DNA of 38,191 nt from Candidatus Moraniibacteriota bacterium (GTDB lineage Bacteria; Patescibacteriota; Minisyncoccia; Moranbacterales; UBA1568), in NCBI GenBank assembly GCA_013336285.1, contig JAAXTX010000008.1, forward strand, positions 1-38,191, read 5' to 3'. A program made the translations under genes and the position numbers. Of this stretch, positions 1 through 6,100 are shown one piece after another. Position 1 is the stretch's first letter, and each line of letters starts with the position of its first letter. The notes under the pieces are model-generated. The model was not told the origin of the DNA and searched no databases. It saw only the letters and a list, made by a program, of their open reading frames with translations.

Positions 1-149
1 TCCCCTGCCTGAGGGGAGCTCCCGTGGCCCTGCACGGGTGAGGGGTGGGAGCTGCTCCCTGTTCAATGTTATCTGTTCACTGTTCCCCGATTCCCCCGTC
101 GGGACCGCGGAAAGGAAGGCGTGCATGTCGCCTTTCCTTCCGCCGTCCC
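1..149. other. Hairpin-rich non-coding DNA at window start
   Basis: No convincing gene lies in the first 266 bases. The stretch has several inverted repeats: CCCCT/AGGGG at 2-16, an outer AGCTCCC/GGGAGCT pair enclosing CCCGTG/CACGGG at about 18-54, and a long imperfect 21-bp stem at 101-121/129-149 with a 7-nt loop. None is followed by a clean T-run on the plus strand. It could be the 3' part of a structured RNA that starts outside the window, or a palindromic intergenic repeat. Function unknown. Confidence 0.45.
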
Positions 150-266
150 ACCCAAAAAGGAGCGGTTTACTCCCCTCCGGACGGCAGAAATGTTTGAAAA
201 AATAGCTTTGTTAACGCCTGCCATTATGAGATTCGTCTCGTGTGAAGCGGGCAAAAAAAAATCGAT

Positions 267-422
267 ATGAAAAAAACAGTTTCGTCAGTTTCGCCTGCAA
301 AGCAGGCCGGCACGCAGCCATCTAAGCTGCACAAAAAGTCTGTCGCGGACCGCCGCGCGACAGTCCGCACCCACCACGTTGGGGCGGACACGACATTGCT
401 GGCGAAGAAATTCGCCAAGTAA
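267..422 (+). CDS. Small basic hypothetical protein (51 aa)
   Basis: This ORF is too short for the supplied track. It begins MKKTVSSVSP and ends LLAKKFAK, and is rich in Lys, Arg and His with no hydrophobic segment, so a soluble nucleic-acid-binding or intrinsically disordered protein is possible. I do not recognise a family. No Shine-Dalgarno precedes the ATG, only an A-rich tract. The main support is context: an intrinsic terminator on the same strand starts about 16 bases after the stop codon, as expected for a short monocistronic transcript. A shadow ORF on the opposite strand (224-418) covers the same bases and is less likely. Confidence 0.4.
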   Translation: MKKTVSSVSPAKQAGTQPSKLHKKSVADRRATVRTHHVGADTTLLAKKFAK

Positions 423-438
423 GTCCGGGGTTTCCAAA

Positions 439-479
439 GGGTCAGCGACGATTAATTTCCTTGCTGACCCAACTTTTTG
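439..479 (+). terminator. Intrinsic terminator after the small basic ORF
   Basis: Perfect 8-bp stem GGGTCAGC/GCTGACCC with a 16-nt loop, followed by AACTTTTTG. It separates the small ORF from the leader of the dikinase-like operon. Confidence 0.8.
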
Positions 480-592
480 AGAACTTGATCATCCGATCGA
501 GGCCTCAAAGAAGTTTTCATAAATCGTAATCAGTAAACTAATAAATCATATGTAGTAACTAACACCACGTCCATTCTTCCTCCAACCATCTT

Positions 593-1050
593 GGCGGCGT
601 TTCGAGAGAAATAGCATGTGTTTTCTCCCGGACCGCCGCCCGGATATGGTGCGGTAAGACAGTTCAAAACCACAAAAGTCCGCGAGGACAAGGAGGCGAG
701 ATGTTTCAGGACATCTAAGGTAGGTCGTTGCCCAGCGACCTTAAATGAAGTCGGCAGGCGCGTACCCGCCTCAAACTGCTTAGGAGGTCTCAACACCGAA
801 ACCATGAGGTATGTCATGCGTGGAAAATGTTGGAGGAGCTATGTTTTCGGCATAGTGGCAAATGACACGGATTGGAAAACGGTCTTTTGTCTGTCGACTA
901 CCGGTTAGTCGAATGTTATAGACGGGGTGGCGTCCGTCCGCGGTCAGTCGCGACAGCTAAGAAAAACCTAGGTCTTGGGAATGCCGCCGATATTTTTGCT
1001 TCGGCAACGAAATCGAGGAGTGAATATCACTTCGAGTCAGCCTAAGACGA
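593..1050 (+). ncRNA. Candidate long structured leader RNA upstream of the dikinase-like gene
   Basis: The 679-nt gap before the next gene contains a dense run of short perfect stems readable by eye on the plus strand. They are GGCGGCG/CGCCGCC (593-599/634-640) enclosing GAGAAA/TTTCTC; GTCC-GCGA-GGAC (678-689, GNRA tetraloop); GATGT/ACATC (700-715); GGTCG/CGACC (723-740); AGGCG/CGCCT (756-771); TCGACTA/TAGTCGA (894-912); GACGG/CCGTC (921-938); and a longer-range GTCTTGGG/CCTAAGAC pair (972-979/1041-1048) that encloses TTGC-TTCG-GCAA. The ORFs on either strand here (618-908 +, 530-817 -) give unrecognisable protein and are probably chance. I looked for tmRNA, RNase P, SRP and 6S signatures and found none. 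No terminator separates it from the gene at 1102, so it may be a cis-acting leader or a processed RNA. Confidence 0.45.
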
Positions 1051-1101
1051 CAACTTCAAAAACATTACTCCCTCAAGGAAGACAGAGGGAAAGGAGGTGA
1101 A

Positions 1102-3336
1102 ATGAAAAAAGAACTCATTTATCTCCTTGGGGAGAGCAATGGGAAAAACCCGCTTCCAACCATGGTTTTGGGAGGAAAGGGTAAGGCAATCGACGAAATG
1201 TCCCGTGACGGGATGCCGGTCCCACCGGCATTCACACTCCGGACCGGAGTCAGTCGTGCCTTCATGCAAGAAAAATGTCTGCCCCGACGCCTTGCATGGC
1301 ATCTGAAAAGGGGTATGTCGGAACTGGAAAAATCGACTGGCAGAAGATTTGGCGATCCAGCCAATCCTCTGTTGGTGTCGGTTCGATCCGGTGCTGCCGT
1401 ATCCATGCCCGGCATGATGGATACGATCCTGAATCTCGGCCTCAACCCGGAAACGACGATGGGGTTGGGCCGTATTGCCGGAGAAAGATTCGCTTGGGAC
1501 AGTTATCGGAGATTTCTTTCGCTTTTCGGCACTACGGTACTGGGAGTGAGTAAGGAGTCTTTTGAGAGCTTCCTTAGCACCTTGAAGAAAGATTTGGGGG
1601 TGGCAGACGACAGTCACCTGTCGGTAGACATACTGAAGCAAGTCTGCGATGTATTCCGCATCATAATAAAGCAGGCAAGCAAAGTTGAAATGCCAGATGA
1701 CCCGTGGCAACAACTCACGATGGCGCTACTCGCTGTCATGGAATCGTGGAAATCGGAAAGGGCCATGCTTTATCGGGAGAAATATGACATCCCGGAATGG
1801 CACGGAACCGCCGTAAACGTGCAGGCAATGGTATTCGGTAATCTCAATGACCGTTCCTGTACGGGAGTCGTCTTCAGCCGCAACGTCGCAACAGGAGAAA
1901 AAGGCCTCTACGGTGAATTTCTCGTCAATGCGCAGGGTGAAGATGTCGTATCCGGGGCCAGAACCCCGAGCCCGATTGCCGAAATGCAGCTATGGGATCG
2001 GGAATTGCACGATGAACTAGAGCGCTTGGTCATGAAACTTGAGGCCAAGTATCAGGACGTCGTGGATGTGGAGTTCACCGTAGAAAACGGAAAGCTCTAT
2101 ATCCTGCAGTCCCGGATTGCAAAAAGGACGCCCGAAGCTGCTGCGACCGTTGCCGTACACATGTTCTGGGACAAGACATGGGATCGCGAACGGTCGCTTG
2201 ATGCCGTGACACCCGAACAGGTATGGCAATTGCACACGCAATCGTTTGATGCTGATGCTCTAAAATCAGCTACGATCATTGCAAGGGGTATTCCAGCCTC
2301 GCCAGGCGCCATAGTGGGCACTGTTACCCTATCATCGCGATCGGCCGTTGAATTGGCGGCTCGCGGGAAAGTAGTGATTCTCGTAAGACCTGACACCTCT
2401 CCTGACGATCTGTCAGGTATGTTGGCAAGTGTCGGAGTCATCACGGGCACAGGCGGATCCACATCGCACGCTGCAGTCGTTTGTCGCGGTATGGGTAAGC
2501 CGGCCGTGGTCGGTTGCGATATCGATTCTCTCAAAGAAGGTGGCCTCGTCTCCATTGATGGCGCAACCGGAACCGTCTTTCTCGGAGAAGTAAAAAGAAA
2601 TGAAGCAAACAAAAAAAAGGAGGTAAACATCTTTCTCAGGTGGGTCGATCGGTTCCGTCGAATCAAGAGGAAGCCGAGAATCGGTTTCGAATACTATGGC
2701 AAGAGAGAGTCGTTTAACAGACTGTTAAATGACTTCTATCTATCCGAAGCTATAGCGGCAGAAACTGCTTCCACCGAAGCAAGTCAATTACGTGAAAAAA
2801 TCCACACAACAACAGCTGAACATATCGCGTGTTATCTCGCGATAGCTGTTGCCGGCGAATTACGGCATGCAAGAAGTATCACAAGGGAGATATCATCGTA
2901 CCTGAAAGAATTCGATATCTCGCTCGGAGGAGAGCGTCTGCCCGCACAAGGTAAAATCATCGCGATTCTGAAAAATGCGAGTGATCCCAAGAAAGGCATC
3001 CGGTTCTTCGAAGGCGCCGTAAAGGCTTTCAGGGAATGCGAATGGAAAGAAGGATTCGGTGGCAGTCAGTGGGCGCAGATCGCGGAAGCGCCGATCAATT
3101 ACCTTGCCGGTACAGTAAGTGATAGCGTGTTCGTAGATCACGCATTCGATCTACAGCACAACAACGGCTCGGTTTTTGGAAAGCACGACATGCTGTACGG
3201 AAGTCGCGACCTTCTTCAGAGCCAGCTAGAAGCAAAAAAGCTCGCGACCGGGAACGCGAGAGAATTGAGGAAGAAACTGAGCTGGATCTGTAATGAGTTC
3301 TCTCCCGAAGTCATCGCCATGCTCGAAAAAAATTAA
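1102..3336 (+). CDS. PPDK-like dikinase lacking the PEP/pyruvate barrel, with a novel C-terminal domain
   Basis: Residues 1 to about 350 match the nucleotide-binding (ATP-grasp) part of pyruvate phosphate dikinase: GGKG near the N-terminus, PVPPAFT, VSVRSGAAVSMPGMMDTIL and a VEFTVENGKLYILQSR segment. About residues 390-490 form the phosphohistidine swivel domain, with TGGSTSHAAVVCRGMGKPAV and probable catalytic His456. A normal PPDK is about 870-900 aa and ends in a large TIM barrel that binds PEP/pyruvate. Here, after residue about 500, there is instead a basic linker and about 230 residues I do not recognise, with no barrel motifs. So ATP-dependent phosphorylation of the histidine looks possible, but the final acceptor is unlikely to be pyruvate. 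The start has a strong Shine-Dalgarno (GGAGGTG), unusual in this window. The phosphatase gene starts 2 bases after the stop. PEP-synthase-like or rifampicin-phosphotransferase-like chemistry is an analogy only. Confidence 0.85.
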   Translation: MKKELIYLLGESNGKNPLPTMVLGGKGKAIDEMSRDGMPVPPAFTLRTGVSRAFMQEKCLPRRLAWHLKRGMSELEKSTGRRFGDPANPLLVSVRSGAAVSMPGMMDTILNLGLNPETTMGLGRIAGERFAWDSYRRFLSLFGTTVLGVSKESFESFLSTLKKDLGVADDSHLSVDILKQVCDVFRIIIKQASKVEMPDDPWQQLTMALLAVMESWKSERAMLYREKYDIPEWHGTAVNVQAMVFGNLNDRSCTGVVFSRNVATGEKGLYGEFLVNAQGEDVVSGARTPSPIAEMQLWDRELHDELERLVMKLEAKYQDVVDVEFTVENGKLYILQSRIAKRTPEAAATVAVHMFWDKTWDRERSLDAVTPEQVWQLHTQSFDADALKSATIIARGIPASPGAIVGTVTLSSRSAVELAARGKVVILVRPDTSPDDLSGMLASVGVITGTGGSTSHAAVVCRGMGKPAVVGCDIDSLKEGGLVSIDGATGTVFLGEVKRNEANKKKEVNIFLRWVDRFRRIKRKPRIGFEYYGKRESFNRLLNDFYLSEAIAAETASTEASQLREKIHTTTAEHIACYLAIAVAGELRHARSITREISSYLKEFDISLGGERLPAQGKIIAILKNASDPKKGIRFFEGAVKAFRECEWKEGFGGSQWAQIAEAPINYLAGTVSDSVFVDHAFDLQHNNGSVFGKHDMLYGSRDLLQSQLEAKKLATGNARELRKKLSWICNEFSPEVIAMLEKN

Positions 3337-3338
3337 AA

Positions 3339-3953
3339 ATGACAGTGAAAAAGAAACAAGCAAAAGGAGGGAGCGGGGGAGGCTTGGCTATGCCGAAGGC
3401 TCCACCTCTTCCGCCACATCCGGAACACCGAGGTGAACCGGTCCGGGTCGGTCCCTATACCATCCTCGCGGGTGGGATACGCGACCTCGTGGCCGAGGAT
3501 CTCGAAAAGGCGGACGTACTGATCCCGCTTCTCGACAGTCTGCCGAGGCTTGAGTTTGGCAGGCCGTATCAGATTCTGGCCGCGCCGCTCGCCGACTATG
3601 GCGGTGTGCCGAACAACTGGGAGCAGTTCCTGCGCGAGCAGGTAATCCCGCTCCTGGCCACCGAAAAAAAGGTGCTCGCGTTCTGCCACGGCTCTCACGG
3701 CAGAACCGGCTGCTTCCTCGCATCGCTCATCGCGATCCTGGAGACACCGGAAGAGACTCCTGACCCGATTGCCGCGGTGCGAAAGCGTCATTGCAAAAAG
3801 GCAGTAGAGTCGCAGGCGCAAGCGGAAGCAGTTTTTGCCCTCCGGGGCGAAAAACTCCCTCAGAAGTATTCGATGGAATTCACAAAAAAACCCGCTACTG
3901 TCTGGCCTTTGCCGCAAGACAACTGGTGGAACTTTCTTCCAACAGCTCACTGA
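3339..3953 (+). CDS. Protein-tyrosine/dual-specificity phosphatase-like protein
   Basis: A 204-aa protein with the P-loop signature of cysteine phosphatases, FCHGSHGRTG, giving Cys116 as nucleophile and Arg122 as the phosphate-binding arginine of the CX5R motif. About 27 residues upstream, the segment PLADYGGVP has the right position for the general-acid loop Asp. The N-terminus is short, low-complexity and Gly/Pro rich; no signal peptide is seen. The gene begins 2 bases after the dikinase-like gene and is almost certainly co-transcribed, so it may reverse or regulate a phosphorylation made by its neighbour. That pairing is inference. Local GC is higher than in the genes around it. The substrate could equally be a phosphorylated nucleotide, lipid or RNA end. 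Confidence 0.75.
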   Translation: MTVKKKQAKGGSGGGLAMPKAPPLPPHPEHRGEPVRVGPYTILAGGIRDLVAEDLEKADVLIPLLDSLPRLEFGRPYQILAAPLADYGGVPNNWEQFLREQVIPLLATEKKVLAFCHGSHGRTGCFLASLIAILETPEETPDPIAAVRKRHCKKAVESQAQAEAVFALRGEKLPQKYSMEFTKKPATVWPLPQDNWWNFLPTAH

Positions 3954-3981
3954 GTACGCGGTGGGCAAAAAAACAAAAACC

Positions 3982-4338
3982 ATGAATAAATTCTTCATGG
4001 CCGGCACCGAAGGTACCGGCGAGTATGTCGTGATAGCCGTCACCGGCAAGGGCCGCGTCGGCTACCGCGTGCTCGAGGGCGCGGTCCGCGTCCGGGTTGA
4101 ACCGAAGAACCAGAAATGGGCCGTCCAGATGGCTCCGCTCTTCGGATATGACTGGAAGGTTCCGGACGGTCAGTTCCGGTTCTCAACCGTCGTGAGCGAC
4201 CCGGCCCCGGCAATCCGCCTCGGCCTTGAGGCCATCGGTGCGATTGTCAAACCGACGGTCCAGGTGAATGCCACCGCCCCTGATTGGGCCAAGGCGCTTC
4301 TCGCCTCAGCAGAGGTAGTGAATCAGGTCAAGGCATAA
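3982..4338 (+). CDS. Hypothetical protein (118 aa), third gene of the dikinase/phosphatase operon
   Basis: The ATG at 3982 gives MNKFFMAGTEGTGEYV and so on; an in-frame GTG at 3961, eight bases after the phosphatase stop, would add MGKKTKT. The longer ORF in the track (from 3835) overlaps the phosphatase and is less likely. The protein is soluble, rich in beta-type residues in its first half (YVVIAVTGKGRVGYRVLEG) and helical near the C-terminus, with no transmembrane segment or recognised motif. Position and strand tie it to the dikinase/phosphatase pair. Function unknown. Confidence 0.6.
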   Translation: MNKFFMAGTEGTGEYVVIAVTGKGRVGYRVLEGAVRVRVEPKNQKWAVQMAPLFGYDWKVPDGQFRFSTVVSDPAPAIRLGLEAIGAIVKPTVQVNATAPDWAKALLASAEVVNQVKA

Positions 4339-4622
4339 AGACCCTTTACACTCGCGTCAATGAACGCGTTCGCTGAAAACAATCCACAGCGGTAAATGAA
4401 CAGGTCGTCAGTCTCGTATCACGGGAATGTCCTGACGGAAACAAAGACAACACACGTGGGCCATATAGGGATTCATCCCTGGGAAGCAGAGCCTAAAAAT
4501 GAACAACGGTTTCAAAGAGAGCAAGCGTCATGTGGTATGGCCTTGCTCTTTCTTCCAAGCCCGAGCACGGTGGTGACGGTTTTGGAAGAAAATACTAAAC
4601 ATTAAATAATAGTAAGACTCCG
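4339..4622 (+). other. Gap with weak ORF and several hairpins
   Basis: The only ORF of note is 4396-4605 (69 aa), with no ribosome-binding site, domain or compositional support; I do not call it as a gene. The sequence carries small inverted repeats: CGCGT/ACGCG near 4355-4370, CGTCAG/CTGACG near 4407-4436, AGGGA/TCCCT near 4468, and AGAGCAAG/CTTGCTCT at about 4519-4552 followed by TTCTTCC. The last could act as a weak terminator or attenuator inside the operon. Confidence 0.35.
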
Positions 4623-4988
4623 ATGAGAAGAATCGTCGTCATGAACGAATCCCACAAACTTTTTCCTGAACAGAAAACTCTTCTTCAGGAAAAATTTGGC
4701 ACCTATGAGATCCTCTCGGTGCCGGAAGAAGGCTGGACACTCGAAGAAATGAGAGGTGTCGCCGACAGTATCGACCTATGGCAAGATCAGGTGCTCTTCG
4801 TATCACCGGTCCCATACCTCTTGGCTACCCTTAGTTTCAAGGCCGGCGAAATGTGCGGGCTTGTCGGACCCATTCCGGAAGATCGGCGCGGAGTGTACAT
4901 ATTCCACAACGACTTACGGGAGAAGAAGGAATTGCCGGGAGGAAGAATCGTATCCGTAACAGCAACGACTGGCTGGGTAACGGTCTAA
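4623..4988 (+). CDS. Hypothetical small Rossmann-like protein (121 aa)
   Basis: Begins MRRIVVMNESHKLFPEQ, a beta strand followed by a helix with a His and a PEQ helix start, then a VPEEGWTLEEM segment, a hydrophobic strand (DQVLFVSPVPYLLATL) and a C-terminal strand-rich part (GVYIFHNDLR, RIVSVTATTGWVTV). The alternation of strands and helices suggests a small Rossmann-like fold. The layout loosely resembles small ligand-sensing proteins around CRISPR or nucleotide signalling loci, but I cannot name a family and no CRISPR array is present. The start may be 4623 or the internal ATG at 4641. It is the last gene before the terminator at 5264 and is probably part of the upstream operon. Confidence 0.55.
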   Translation: MRRIVVMNESHKLFPEQKTLLQEKFGTYEILSVPEEGWTLEEMRGVADSIDLWQDQVLFVSPVPYLLATLSFKAGEMCGLVGPIPEDRRGVYIFHNDLREKKELPGGRIVSVTATTGWVTV

Positions 4989-5263
4989 TCAAATACGCCA
5001 GTGGAGGGAAGAAAGAACGGTTATTTCTTCCCAAATATTCCCTCCCCTGGCACAGTTTTTCGAGTCCTTGGACCATTCGAGGATTCGAAGTGACTGTTTC
5101 CCTCTCCCGTCCCGCAGACGAGCCGATTCGCGATATATACGACCCCGTACAGGTCATTCGCCAATCCACTCTTCGTGATGTCGCCGTCTCCGAAAGATCT
5201 CTCTCCTTTCGGGAGCACTCCGACTCATCCCGCTCGTCCGCGGAACAAGGGATGGAATCAATG
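4989..5263 (+). other. Untranslated tail between the last operon gene and its terminator
   Basis: No credible gene; ORF 4853-5437 is a shadow. At 4998-5051 two overlapping hairpins compete for the same bases: GGGAAGAAA can pair with TTTCTTCCC (inner), or GGAGGGAA with TTCCCTCC flanked by CCAG/CTGG (outer). Near 5190-5210 there is a CCGAAAG/CTTTCGG stem. This may be 3' UTR or a second short RNA. Confidence 0.35.
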
Positions 5264-5292
5264 ATAACGAGGCGTGCGCCTCGTTATTTTTT
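5264..5292 (+). terminator. Strong intrinsic terminator
   Basis: Perfect 11-bp stem ATAACGAGGCG/CGCCTCGTTAT with a 2-nt loop, running into a T-tract. It marks the end of the accessory plus-strand unit. The interval 5293-5454 after it has no gene and contains two copies of the palindrome CGTTAACG (5425-5432 and 5441-5448) just beyond the tsaE stop. Confidence 0.9.
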
Positions 5293-5454
5293 CGTACCCG
5301 TTCTTTCCTTTCTGTATTCGCCACACCAAAGCCTGAGTGTGGGCGGGTCGTTTCCCGTTACCATCCCTGTCTACGGATTATTTATTCTGTCTACCCTCCC
5401 CGCCCCCGGATTCTCCTCCCAACGCGTTAACGTATGAACCCGTTAACGATCTGA

Positions 5455-5892
5455 CTAACTTTTCCAAGTTATCCTCCGCTCCGTTTCCGACACCCATTCG
5501 AGTGAAACCTCCACGATATCCTCGGGAAGGATGCTTTCGACGCGTTCCGGCCATTCAAGCAATACGATCCCCTCCGGATCCGTGATCCATTCCTCGAATC
5601 CGAGCCGGGCGAGATCATCCGGATCGTGTATTCGATACGCGTCGATGTGATAGACGCGCAGGATACCCTGCGACGATGATTCGGAAAGGTCGTACCGATG
5701 CATGATGACGAAGGTCGGGCTCTGAAAGGGGCCCGGGGCACCGAGCGCCGCAAGGACACCCGAAGAAAACGCCGTCTTGCCCGCGCCAAGGCCCCCCCGA
5801 AGTGCGACGACGCTTCCCGCCTGGGCACGAGCTGCGAATTTCGCCGCGATTCGTTTCGTTTCGTCTTCGGAATGGGAAATCATATCGTCCAT
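5455..5892 (-). CDS. tsaE: tRNA threonylcarbamoyladenosine biosynthesis ATPase TsaE
   Basis: 145 aa, the usual TsaE/YjeE length. It has the Walker A motif GGLGAGKT, the family SPTF motif, the YHIDAYRI segment, and a late LLEWPERV motif that is diagnostic of the family. TsaE is the P-loop ATPase that works with TsaB and TsaD to make t6A at position 37 of ANN-decoding tRNAs. TsaB and TsaD are not in this window. The start at 5892 (MDDMISHSEDE) is preceded, about 50 bases upstream on the minus strand, by a TTGCTT-17-TAGTAT promoter. The gene is divergent from the DHH-like gene. Confidence 0.93.
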   Translation of the reverse strand: MDDMISHSEDETKRIAAKFAARAQAGSVVALRGGLGAGKTAFSSGVLAALGAPGPFQSPTFVIMHRYDLSESSSQGILRVYHIDAYRIHDPDDLARLGFEEWITDPEGIVLLEWPERVESILPEDIVEVSLEWVSETERRITWKS

Positions 5893-5943
5893 ATCGTTCG
5901 CAAATCATTATTTTCATGTCACGATGAGCTCTTCCTCAGACGT

Positions 5944-5972
5944 ATACTACTTCCCCCCGGCATCGGAAGCAA
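5944..5972 (-). promoter_or_regulatory. Promoter for tsaE
   Basis: On the minus strand: -35 TTGCTT (5972-5967), 17-nt spacer, -10 TAGTAT (5949-5944), about 45 nt before the tsaE start. It lies back to back with the plus-strand promoter at 5990. Confidence 0.6.
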
Positions 5973-5989
5973 CATCCGTACACCTTTAT

Positions 5990-6018
5990 TTGACATCACG
6001 GTTTTCTCCTGATATTCT
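5990..6018 (+). promoter_or_regulatory. Sigma-70-type promoter for the DHH-like gene
   Basis: Consensus -35 TTGACA, exactly 17 nt, -10 TATTCT, upstream of the ATG at 6101. This is the clearest promoter in the window. It argues for the 6101 start over the long ORF that begins at 5777 on top of tsaE. Confidence 0.75.
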
Positions 6019-6100
6019 GCCCCTCCTGGCCAGAAATCGATACCGACAGTTCCGCCGGAATTCCGTTCATCCTATTCTTTCCTTCATACGGGCTCACGCT

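Noticed and set aside
618-908. ORF of 96 aa on plus and 530-817 (95 aa) on minus before the dikinase gene
   Set aside because: No domain, no ribosome-binding site, and the region is full of perfect RNA-type stems; a structured RNA explains it better.
593-1050. tmRNA, RNase P RNA, SRP RNA or 6S RNA
   Set aside because: No T-arm/acceptor pair of tmRNA, no GAGGAAAGUCC or ACAGAAA block of RNase P, no SRP apical GGAAG/GCAGC motif, and not a single long hairpin as in 6S.
4396-4605. 69-aa hypothetical protein
   Set aside because: No ribosome-binding site or family features, and several hairpins cross it; kept only as a gap note.
4853-5437. 194-aa plus-strand ORF
   Set aside because: Out-of-frame overlap with the 121-aa gene and read-through of a strong terminator hairpin; composition looks like chance.
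5777-6100. N-terminal extension of the DHH-like protein
   Set aside because: It would overlap tsaE on the other strand and contain the consensus promoter at 5990.
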